From contig NC_092013.1 of the NCBI RefSeq assembly GCF_042242105.1, positions 13,447,618 through 13,511,617 on the forward strand: DNA of 64,000 nucleotides, in the 5' to 3' direction. The position numbers and the translations under genes were made by a program. Source of the DNA: Pempheris klunzingeri (taxonomy: Eukaryota; Chordata; Actinopteri; Acropomatiformes; Pempheridae). This document shows, piece by piece, positions 53,201-59,973 of this stretch (within the stretch, counting starts at the first letter, position 1; every line of letters starts with the position of its first letter). Below the pieces are notes generated by a model. That model was not told the DNA's origin. It worked only from the letters and a program-made list of their open reading frames with translations, and ran no database searches.

Positions 53201-55861
53201 CATTCCATCAGGTTATTGTGCATCAGGCTAGGGCAGCGTTAAGAAGTGCCACTTAAGTCAATACTGTTGAAAGCCGATTCGAATCATTGCAGATATCAGC
53301 ACATCTCAGAGACAGAGAATTATCGCTAAATACAAGAGTCGAGTGATACTGACTTGAGGTAATATCACAGTATACTTGCCCGGATACTTCAGTATTAATG
53401 GTTTGACAATGTTTGTGCTTCAATATACAATATTTCTTCTAAAATACGGGTATGTAGCATGGAAGAAAAAAAAATCACTACTAAGCAAGACACTGACTGT
53501 TTATTTCACTTGGCTAGACCCACTAATTTGCACGTTTTCTTTCTACATATATGTATAATAGTGTTCAGCATTTGTTGAAACTGTTTTAGAGTGGTGTTGA
53601 TTCAACTTTATGATTATTTTAGAGTCTGCAGTTTGTGGTGTTGTTGAGTTTGTGTTGCATTACACTGTCTGATGTTTCAGTTATTTTGCTGACCCCATTT
53701 AATATCAATGAGGTCAGGTTAAAAAGCAGAAACGCCTCTTTGTATAGTCATAGTTTTATATCCAGCCAACAGCTCAACACTCACAGCCTACTATGAGATA
53801 AAACCGATTTTCAGTCAATCACATGCTTAAATGTTTCTGAACAGTCCTTTGTCACCATGATATTACAATACTCATCATATCTAGATGATATCTAATCTCA
53901 TGTATGTCCCAGCTTTACACTGCATTCAATCATTGTGTATCAAAGTGTTTATTTGCCATGTAGCTAGAGGTCAGCACCTGTGGGTGTGACAGCCAGCTAC
54001 ATACAGAGTTCTGCATTCATTGTTAACTTATACTGTAGAAGATACTAAAGATCAAATGTGTCAGGTCTCTGCTTTCCACCATTGTAACTGAACCTCCAGA
54101 CCCTCCACAGTGCATCAAACTGTACTGCTTAACCATTTCAAGGTGCTACTTCTTGTTTAATTCTCCCTTGTTCTGTTTGGGCAGAGCCCATTCAAAAACA
54201 ACTCATGCTGGATTCACTTTAAAGTGTGGGAATCAGTGCCACGTGATTGTGGGGACCCCAGAGAGTGTGCAGGATTAGGTGTCAGGAAAACAGATCCAGC
54301 AGATATTATTTCCTGCAGCTTATAGACACTGAGACTTTGGGATGGATGAGTTCACACAGGGAACAGTTGAGAATGTGGGAAAACATCTCACAGGGAGATC
54401 CAACTTACTAATTGTGTTTTTGTGTTTTAAAGGAGATCACAAGGGCTTCGGAAACATTTGCATAACATAAAAATGCACATTTCATTCATTAAGGGTGTTA
54501 CTAAAACAGTGCTACTAGAATTTATATTCCATAACTTATATTTTGTATTTAAGTGCCCTATTTGATTTCATTACAGCATTTTCCTATTGCTATATTCAGC
54601 CCTTCTTCGCTAGAACAATGTCACTGTAATTCTCACACAATTAGATGCTGCTGTAAAATAAAAACATGAACTAATGAGAGAACTTGATCATCTGATTGTC
54701 AGAGGGTGATTCATTGACTGATAGAATATGTCTCATGATTAAAAATACACTATAACTCTGCACAGCTGTAATTACACCCACTAATGGCTAATTTGAATTG
54801 TGACCCTCAAACACGCAACACATTATAAATCTAAGACACTAAACACACATTCGAATCACATCAGCGGCTGAGGAATCTGACCAAGATTGTCTAGAAAAGG
54901 CGACTGCTGATTAGCATACAAGGATGGTATTGTAAACCCTTGACAGAACCAGACAGTTTGATTCAACAGATCTCACTGAAAGTGTGAATTTTGCTAAAAC
55001 AGACTCTAAAAGAAATACATTAAATTCTTTATTTCGTCATGTTAAATATTGATCATTTCCGGAGACCCATAGGTTTTAAGCAACGCTCTGCTTTGAAAAT
55101 ACATCTCAGGACCTTAAATGAGCAACCCCAAAATGCACTTATACTTACACTTACACAATATTTCATGACATCATCATCTCTTAGCCCACCCTGCCCAGAT
55201 GTGCTATGATAATGCTCAAGGGAAAACATAAAGAATTAGTCAGTGCAAAAAGTCCTCTGCAAAATACTGAGACTGATGACAGATTGCGAAGACTGCATGA
55301 AATGTCAGTAAACTGAATGCTTATCACATGAGGAGGTCTTAACTGGATAAATGGAAATATTTAAACCATCAAGTGGTGACTGTGTTGAGAATAAAGAATT
55401 CATCTGAGACCCCCTTCACTCGTTTTTACGAGAATGACATTATCGCCATCTAGCGTTCAACTAAATAACCTACTTTACACAGTGAACTCAGACTGATTTT
55501 TAAAGCGAAAACATTGAGTAAAGTGCGGCAAAACACGGGTAAAATACACTGCTATTCTACTAAGAGTGTTGTGTGATGTACTGTGGATGGTTGTGTGATG
55601 ATTTACCTTTTTGGGGTCATCGTAAAATACCCCGATACATGAAAGCTTTGGTCCAATGCTGAGAGACTCCTTAAAAAGTTGTCCGCAGTTTTTGTACGGT
55701 CCTTCTTTGAATTTGTAGGCGAATGTTAACTTCTTTACGGGAGGAGAGCCAGTTAGTATGGTAATGTCTGACAGCAGTCCCGAGTGCAAAATGAACCCTG
55801 CCGCTGCTATAAGACTTAACAACAGGCTAATGACCACACACACACAGAGCCAGTCCGGCAT
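27942..55861 (-). CDS. tex264: TEX264 homologue, ER-membrane reticulophagy receptor (four coding exons, complete)
   Basis: Joined exons 55607-55861, 49853-50074, 34118-34283 and 27942-28222 (complement) give 924 nt, 307 aa (human 313 aa). A single N-terminal membrane segment (residues about 5-27) is followed by a GyrI-like domain with AYKF, CRYAVGSILSEGE, FSFPEVTHVVTTSFP and PLARQGDFYVPE, then a low-complexity acidic/Ser-rich tail. In human cells TEX264 sits in the ER membrane and binds LC3/GABARAP through an F-E-E-L motif in this tail to drive ER-phagy. Here the aligned position reads L-K-E-L (residues 264-267), so the aromatic anchor is missing; a W-W-G-V-I motif lies at 299-303. All joins are GT-AG and in frame, and every exon matches the human protein without a gap where an exon could be missing. 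The neighbour GRM2 supports orthology. Confidence 0.95.
28540..28815 (-). repeat. Teleost interspersed repeat, family A, reverse orientation
   Basis: The reverse complement matches parts of the family at 3370-3930: TTTGCTAATTAGCTCTAAAC, AAGTACAGCCGAGGCTG, ATTCATCCTGAGGCTGACAT, CAAATATTTCACTCAAAACC. It is shorter and diverged, inside TEX264 intron 3. Confidence 0.65.
31055..31312. mobile_element. Foldback element family B, second copy, with a perfect central hairpin
   Basis: The left arm GCTTTCTTGCCAAGAAATCG ... GGTATTTGTCTACAG matches one end of the family. The right arm (about 31147-31312) carries TTCATGCTAAGCTAAACTGA and ACTGGACAGACATGAGATTG in the opposite orientation. Between them, 31116-31129 and 31137-31150 form a perfect 14-bp inverted repeat around a 7-nt loop. 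Confidence 0.6.
32330..32450 (+). mobile_element. Possible LINE 3' tail with TTGAA/CTGAA units
   Basis: CCGGGCTATATTTGGATTAT followed by TTGCATTGAATTGAACTGAA and CTGAAC resembles a retroposon tail. Weak evidence. Confidence 0.35.
33150..33250 (+). repeat. Interspersed repeat fragment
   Basis: TTAACAGGGACAGTACACAT followed by TAATGAACATTTCTGTAAAT and GTGCCAG resembles a fragment I have seen often in fish genomes. Class unknown. Confidence 0.4.
34118..34283 (-). CDS. tex264: TEX264 coding exon 3
   Basis: This 166-bp exon has acceptor CTCTCACAG and donor TCTCAG|GTATGT (phase 1). It encodes residues 160-214: ERRLCAHPFLEIY, the strongly conserved PLARQGDFYVPE motif, then the start of the acidic tail ending TEVS. 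It is too short to stand out as an open frame and was found by looking for the family motif downstream of exon 2. Confidence 0.94.
36789..36808 (+). repeat. Poly(T) tract
   Basis: An uninterrupted run of T, about 18 bases. A similar tract is at about 40337-40356. Confidence 0.85.
37485..37755. mobile_element. hAT-like palindromic MITE
   Basis: It begins AGAGCTGAAACAATTGCTTG, has internal TTGATAACTG, CAAAACAAGCAATTTAGATC and TTTTCTGACATTTTACACCA, and ends AATAATCAGCAGATTGAAAG, GAAAATAATCAGTTGGTGCT, GCCC. The ends are imperfect inverted copies (AGAGCTGAAAC and GGTGCTGCCCT side). This is the widespread fish element with a 'CGATTAATCG' character. No coding capacity. Confidence 0.65.
42838..43012 (+). 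mobile_element. Broken LINE (L2/Rex-like), internal ORF fragment
   Basis: Translation gives ELNRKLREARNKYREKIEAK followed by MRQNSSKEVWNGL, typical of the region before the reverse transcriptase in fish L2/Rex-type LINEs. The frame is lost soon after. It belongs with the fragment at 43620-44640. Confidence 0.65.
43013..43420 (+). repeat. Unclassified fish interspersed repeat between the two LINE fragments
   Basis: GATGACGCTTCCTTCCAAGG, AATGAAGCCAAAATTCCCCA, GATACAGCCGTTGCCATCTT, CAGAGCGCATGACCCAACCA and CTGATAAGAAAAATAAAGAC form a pattern I have seen in several teleost genomes. I cannot name the class. Confidence 0.5.
43620..44640 (+). mobile_element. Broken LINE (L2/Rex-like), C-terminal ORF remnant and 3'UTR
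   Basis: The frame at 43626-43826 contains LFRKGQSTLLHLRRLIFFTV and CNRLLLTV, close to the 'KKGQSRLYFLRRLRSFNVC' region of fish LINE reverse-transcriptase proteins. After stops and shifts, DELWEMGSSFSHQIIPPWCK and RHSSVPAAMKVYN give the usual C terminus. The 3'UTR ends GGGGATCAATCCAGG and CTTATCTTATA, a degenerate form of the common tail. Several stops make it dead. It lies opposite to TEX264, in intron 2. Confidence 0.75.
49853..50074 (-). CDS. tex264: TEX264 coding exon 2 (GyrI-like domain)
   Basis: This 222-bp phase-0 exon has acceptor TTTCTAG and donor ATCAAG|GTACTA. It encodes residues 86-159, from VPGPQCRYAVGSILSEGE to RRVYPRLEHYIK. The human protein reads CRCAVGSILSEGE and ATRRVHPALDTYIK at the same places. 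A GATA tetranucleotide repeat starts 87 nt upstream of the exon in the transcript direction. Confidence 0.96.
50161..50244 (+). repeat. GATA tetranucleotide repeat near the TEX264 exon 2 acceptor
   Basis: 21 uninterrupted AGAT units. On the TEX264 transcript it reads TATC repeats starting 87 nt upstream of exon 2, close to where a branch point would be. An apparent open frame through it (50032-50337) is an artefact. Confidence 0.97.
51265..51545. mobile_element. hAT-like palindromic MITE, second copy
   Basis: AATTGATCAATTAGTCGATT, ACTGTTTGGTCATTC, GTTGGTCGGACAAAACAAGA, and AATTAATTGAGAAAATGGTC plus TGCAGATTAATTAATAATAA match the family at 37485-37755. The right end runs into an ATT-rich tract at about 51505-51543. 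Confidence 0.65.
55607..55861 (-). CDS. tex264: TEX264 coding exon 1 (membrane anchor)
   Basis: The exon runs from ATG at 55859-55861 to AAAAAG|GTAAAT and encodes 85 residues in phase 0. The hydrophobic segment starts LCVCVVISLLLSLIAAAGF. Next comes SPPVKKLTFAYKF, equivalent to the human SPPIRNVTVAYKF, and the exon ends FYDDPKK. The frame stays open past the donor, but that continuation (to 55475) lacks any match to the family. Confidence 0.95.
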
Positions 55862-56736
55862 GGTAGCTTACTAACAGGCGGGGTAGGTACCGTTATTTAG
55901 TCAGCCTCTTCTCAGCATTAAACACAGCAGTATTCCCTGTAACAGCCTAATATTTTAAACATAATGTTTTGTTGTTTTGAGTTGGTAGCTGTCCTTGACT
56001 GCCGTTAATACATCCATGAGTTGAACTACCAGAGTTCGCACATTACAGGAACTTCCTGGAAAGTACCATTCGTGCCGACCGAAGGGGTGAATGTATTTAC
56101 AAGAAATCTTAAAAACTCTTATTAATAAAACATGTCTACGTCAAACACTTTTTTATAATTCAGATGTACTCTTACCGGACGTGTGTGCAGTCAATATTCG
56201 CATGGCGATTTGATAAATGATCGATAGGTGCCATCTTTTATATCCGGTCGCCTACATTATTGTATTGCCCATTATTACCACTTCTTCACGTTTGTAACGT
56301 GGTTTGTTGCTTATTCTGGATGAAAGTTAACGTCAGTAAAATGGGCCAACAACCAAGACTTGGATATGTACAGTGACCAGAAACAAGGCCAGTAGGCCAT
56401 TCAGAACCAATGGTTTACTTTATATACCACATCTAGTTTATGATTAACATACAACTGAGAGGTGATGGTTGCAATCTACTTCCTTTATTGCAAAATGTCA
56501 GACTTCAAGAATTGCAACATAGTGATTGAATGTTAATTCAAGAAAGGAGAACGTGATTATTTAATTTGAAATTGTAAAGTCTTGAGGGGTGTCTCATATC
56601 TATGGCCCGCCCCGTGAATAAAGTGAGGGCTGGACTTGAAGTAAACCAGCTGACACTGGACCTGGACAAAGATAAGGCAATTTCTTCCCCCTTGAGTCTA
56701 CTACATGTTCGTGTAGTTCCTGCGCAGGTCGTGAGA
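55862..56736. promoter_or_regulatory. Divergent intergenic region between TEX264 and gpx1
   Basis: The start codons of TEX264 (minus) and gpx1 (plus) are 876 bp apart, so both promoters must lie here. A TTTATATACC sequence near 56419-56428 is a weak TATA candidate and CCGCCCC near 56607 resembles a GC box. The gpx1 frame is open upstream of its ATG to 56602, but that part does not resemble known GPX1 proteins and is probably 5'UTR. Confidence 0.5.
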
Positions 56737-56961
56737 ATGTCTGGAAACGTGAAAAGGTTTTATGACCTGACAGCTAAACTGCTGTCTGGAGAAATCTTCA
56801 GTTTCTCTGCACTGAAGGGGAAAGTTGTCCTCTTTGAGAATGTGGCGTCTCTCTGAGGGACAACAACCAGGGACTACACTCAGATGAACGAGCTTCACTG
56901 TCGTTATGCCGCCAAAGGACTCGTTATTCTGGGTGTACCCTGCAATCAGTTTGGACATCAG
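56737..56961 (+). CDS. gpx1: gpx1 exon 1 with selenocysteine codon
   Basis: The exon encodes residues 1-75 and ends CATCAG|GTAGGC in phase 0. Its last codon is the catalytic Gln. A conventional gene finder will stop at the TGA and report only 39 codons from this start, or an 84-codon frame from 56602. Confidence 0.95.
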
Positions 56962-57941
56962 GTAGGCCATGTGTGCTCCTATGCAATATGCCTTGTGTAG
57001 ATCTGCTGTGTTTCTTGATCATCAGACTATACAAAATCCAATATGAAAAATAATTATTATAAATTATAAGAACTGTTATCAAGACCTTTTTAAATTTGAA
57101 GGATGCCTGTGTTAAATTACATGTGCCTTTTAAGTGTGCCCTTTGAGACTTTAGACGGTGAATCAAAAAATTGCAATATGTTATTTAAATGCTCCCTTAC
57201 AAGTAACGGTCCTGGGTTTTAAATGTTACTTATGTAGAGTAAGTAATATCAGCAAAATTACCTCTTTCAAGGTCTTGAAAGGGACCTCTACCAACAACTT
57301 TTGTAATTGGTAGAGGCAGAGTTAACTTTAACTACTCTTAGGTAGTTGTGTATGTCATAATTTGACCAGAGGTTTTGTACAAAAAAATCTAAATCTGTAA
57401 ATAACCAGTATCTTCATCTGTCGGATAAATAAGGTAAAAACAAAAGACACACACGAGAAGTATCATACAGTAAGAAATGGTCTTATTTTGTGAGTTTGAA
57501 TGAAAACCCCAGGTGACTTTTAACTTGATCAACTTAATGGTTCACTGTTAGTTTGTAATGTGTTTAAAGTTTCTGTCTTTTTCATAACAGGAAAACTGCA
57601 AGAATGATGAAATCCTAAAGTCTCTGAAGTACGTCCGTCCAGGAAATGGCTTTGAACCAAAGTTCCAGCTCCTCGAGAAGGTGGATGTGAATGGAAAGGA
57701 TGCCCACCCCTTGTTTGTTTATCTGAAGGAGCAGCTTCCATTCCCCTCTGATAACGCCATGGCTCTCATGACTGACCCGAAGCTCATCATTTGGAGTCCC
57801 GTCAGCAGGAACGACATCTCCTGGAACTTCGAGAAGTTCCTGGTTGGCCCCGATGGAGAGCCCTACAAACGCTACAGCAGAAATTTCCTCACCTCTGACA
57901 TTGAGGCAGACATTAAAGAGCTTCTTAAGGAGATCAAGTAA
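56737..57941 (+). CDS. gpx1: Glutathione peroxidase 1, selenoprotein (two exons, in-frame TGA = Sec)
   Basis: Exons 56737-56961 and 57591-57941 give 191 residues, with TGA 56854-56856 read as selenocysteine 40. The enzyme reduces H2O2 and small hydroperoxides with glutathione, in cytosol and mitochondria. The catalytic tetrad is visible: Sec40 in ENVASL-U-GTT, Gln75 in CNQFGHQ, and Trp153-Asn154 in WNFEKF. The GPX1-type loop and the [10 protein letters not shown] stretch distinguish it from GPX4. The chosen start, [18 protein letters not shown], fits fish GPX1 length. A 3'UTR SECIS supports Sec decoding, and flanking frames show no other stop, so this is not a pseudogene. Versus human, VCRND reads VSRND and an extra Cys55 is present. 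Paralogue naming (a/b) is uncertain. Confidence 0.96.
56854..56856 (+). other. gpx1: Selenocysteine codon (recoded TGA)
   Basis: TGA sits exactly at the position of the catalytic Sec in GPX1, between ENVASL and GTT. The downstream frame is fully conserved to the natural TAA at 57939-57941. Confidence 0.96.
56962..57590 (+). other. gpx1: gpx1 intron
   Basis: This 629-bp GT-AG intron is AT-rich, with no other feature seen. Confidence 0.9.
57591..57941 (+). CDS. gpx1: gpx1 exon 2
   Basis: After acceptor TTCATAACAG the exon encodes residues 76-191, from [18 protein letters not shown] to LLKEIK and TAA. It contains Trp153 and Asn154 of the catalytic tetrad. Confidence 0.96.
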   Translation, partial: ENCKNDEILKSLKYVRPGNGFEPKFQLLEKVDVNGKDAHPLFVYLKEQLPFPSDNAMALMTDPKLIIWSPVSRNDISWNFEKFLVGPDGEPYKRYSRNFLTSDIEADIKELLKEIK

Positions 57942-58124
57942 AATTTGCTACGACACGCTCTGATTGGCTGTTAAAGGATATCAGTTATGACCAGCCTGGC
58001 CAAAACAGATTAATCAGTACACATCAGTTTGGGGTATTTTATCATGTTTTCCCACCTTTTTACACTTAACGTCAATAGCAACATGCCTCATCTGTGATAT
58101 GTCCAGTGCCACTATGGTAGCTCA

Positions 58125-58190
58125 GCCTGTTTAATTAATGAAGACACTCCTTGAAACCTTTTTGTGAGGGGAGAGTCTGATGAAGGTGTA
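58125..58190 (+). promoter_or_regulatory. gpx1: SECIS element in the gpx1 3'UTR
   Basis: The element starts 197 nt after the stop. The 5' core ATGA is at 58138-58141 and the 3' core TGAT at 58178-58181, so U139/U181, G140/A180, A141/G179 and A142/U178 form the SECIS quartet. Helix II pairs 58143-58150 with 58170-58177 (7 of 8 Watson-Crick, one A-A mismatch). The conserved AAA at 58154-58156 lies 12 nt after ATGA, and CCT 58157-58159 can pair with AGG 58167-58169 as a small apical helix, which suggests type II. SECIS recruits SBP2 and the Sec elongation factor. The fold was derived by hand. Confidence 0.88.
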
Positions 58191-58260
58191 AAAGACTGAC
58201 TCTGCCACTGTGTATAACTCATATCACAAACATCTACACCGGGTAGACTTAAAGAAAGGA

Positions 58261-58266
58261 AATAAA
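58261..58266 (+). terminator. gpx1: gpx1 poly(A) signal
   Basis: AATAAA occurs 320 nt after the stop codon and 80 nt after the SECIS core, so the SECIS would be retained in the mRNA. Confidence 0.75.
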
Positions 58267-58860
58267 CAATTAATGTCACATAAAGTTCTTCTGTCATTTC
58301 TGTGCAACACATACAAACACATAGAATTCCTTCAAAATATTCTCATCTGGAAAAAGTATAGGCCCACACCTTGAGGTATTACAGTACCAGGCTATATTAT
58401 ATGTAAAAGTACCTCTTGGCATATAAATAGTGCTTGTTAATTTTTCAGCCAATAAATTTAGACTACACATGGTGGGTGTTTAATTATCACGTCCTTTAGG
58501 TGCAAAATGATCATTTAATCTGCCACCTTTTAAGTTTACGGGTCTGGCTACTTACCAACTCACATTAAGGAAGTCCTACAAGTTTTATCTGTCGAGAAAA
58601 TAAACTTTGGTGGAAGCTATAAATTACATCCGCACAAAATGCATTCAAGTGATACCTCGATAGTAATCTAATGCTAGCTGACTTGTGAATGTGAGGCAGT
58701 CTTATTGTGCATAGCAGTGACGTATTTATTAAATGTTTGTGTCTTTTCTATTATCATAAACCACATAAAACACAACAGCAGTGCTCTGTCCGCGCTTCCT
58801 GGATGAACACAGGGGGGCTATCCTTCTCTGAGCGCTACGCCAGGCTGCAACCGATCCAAC
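58267..58860 (+). promoter_or_regulatory. gpx1-brk1 spacer and brk1 promoter region
   Basis: This 594-bp same-strand gap has an AT-rich left part; the last 80 bp before the brk1 ATG are GC-richer. An upstream ATG at 58803 opens a frame overlapping the brk1 start (see findings). No TATA box at a convincing distance was seen. Confidence 0.4.
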
Positions 58861-58978
58861 ATGGCTGGCCAGGAAGACCCAGTGCAAAGAGAGATTCACC
58901 AAGACTGGGCGAATCGAGAGTACATAGAAGTAATTACGAGCAGCATCAAAAAAATCGCCGACTTTCTTAACTCATTTG
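58861..58978 (+). CDS. brk1: brk1 exon 1
   Basis: Starts AACATGG, ends TTTG|GTAAGC; encodes residues 1-39 plus one base. Confidence 0.97.
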
Positions 58979-59737
58979 GTAAGCATTTAACGATCAAATA
59001 CACGGATGAGATGTGTATGTTCGGTAGGTAGCTGGCTAGATCAAGTTAGCTAGTTCAGCTAGCCTGCTGTCGCTAGCATGGATGTTGATGTTTTCAATGG
59101 CCACTCCCAGTTAGCAGTTAGCTTTCCCGTTAGCTGTGAGCTACTACTGTTTCCTCGTATAACGCCACGACATCTTCATAAGGACTTATTTTGCTTTTGG
59201 TTTCGCTTGTTAACTAATTTTAGCCGGTTTATGGTAAAATATTGAGTTAAAAGACAACTGGATTCAAGCGCTAATGAGAAAGCTAATGGCTATCAGGTCA
59301 CAGTGAACGCTAGCCTGCTCGGCTGTCGTGATGTTGTACAATCAGCAGCAGCATAACCATTTAAATCAGATGATGTTTTTGTAGTTTTAGTGATGACTAG
59401 TGATGTTGTTCGTCTTTATGGAGCGAGGGTGATTGTGATTGTAATTGATAGCATAGATGAGCGACGCCCCACAGGGTGAGATGTCATGACTGCTTATGGT
59501 GACATGCTAAATACATTTCCTCCTCAGATATGTCATGTCGGTCCCGCTTGGCCACCCTCAACGAGAAGCTGACAGCGTTGGAGAGGAGGATTGAATATAT
59601 TGAGGCGAGGGTAAGTATACGGCATTGCACTAAAAACGATGCAACTGCTTTTTATATTTTAATATTTCAAATGATGATGTGAGTGTTCATTCATATGCAT
59701 CTCATCACAGGTGACAAAAGGAGAGACCTTGACCTAA
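58861..59737 (+). CDS. brk1: BRICK1 / HSPC300, WAVE complex subunit (three exons, complete)
   Basis: Exons 58861-58978, 59528-59610 and 59711-59737 give 228 nt, 75 aa. The protein is [16 protein letters not shown]... through the helical coiled-coil segment [20 protein letters not shown] to the C terminus VTKGETLT. It is the smallest subunit of the WAVE regulatory complex, forming a trimeric coiled coil with WAVE and Abi that controls Arp2/3 actin nucleation. From memory it is identical to human BRK1 except Val for Ile at residue 24, and the length is the same. All junctions are GT-AG (phases 1 and 0). The gene is compact (877 bp) and co-oriented with gpx1 and rbm5. Confidence 0.98.
58979..59527 (+). 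other. brk1: brk1 intron 1
   Basis: 549-bp GT-AG intron. The 5' part (59025-59145) is rich in TTAGC/GCTAG motifs; nothing else was seen. Confidence 0.9.
59528..59610 (+). CDS. brk1: brk1 exon 2
   Basis: Acceptor TCCTCAG, donor GCGAGG|GTAAGT; completes Asp40 and encodes the coiled-coil segment to EAR. Confidence 0.97.
59711..59737 (+). CDS. brk1: brk1 exon 3 (nine codons including stop)
   Basis: Acceptor CATCACAG, then VTKGETLT and TAA. This micro-exon coding part is easily missed by gene finders but is required for the conserved C terminus. Confidence 0.96.
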   Translation: MTKGETLT

Positions 59738-59967
59738 AGCTCATCATGGAAGGTCGCATCATCCTAGAGAAACCCTCCCACCCCCCACCCTGAATTTTTT
59801 GGATAAAGTGTGATGGATTCCACCCTCCATTTTTGGGACCCCGTGGACCATTTTTATATTATATGGCTGAGTTTTGTGTTGTTTTATCTCATGACACATT
59901 TGTATAGAAAATATGGGTCTGTCTTGGGTGTCAGTGACTCAAGCAATCATCAATGTTACTAAACAAG

Positions 59968-59973
59968 AATAAA
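59968..59973 (+). terminator. brk1: brk1 poly(A) signal candidate
   Basis: AATAAA occurs 231 nt after the brk1 stop codon, giving a short 3'UTR. Confidence 0.65.

Larger units (their letters stand above)
50075..55606 (-). other. tex264: TEX264 intron 1 (5.5 kb)
   Basis: Features seen are the GATA repeat at 50161-50244, a hAT-like MITE at about 51265-51545 and a mixed-composition block at 52300-53250. Short overlapping open frames at 51721-52220 have no recognisable product. Confidence 0.75.

Noticed and set aside
56854-56856. Premature stop making gpx1 a pseudogene
   Set aside because: The stop is exactly the Sec position, the downstream frame is conserved to the natural end, and a SECIS element is present in the 3'UTR.
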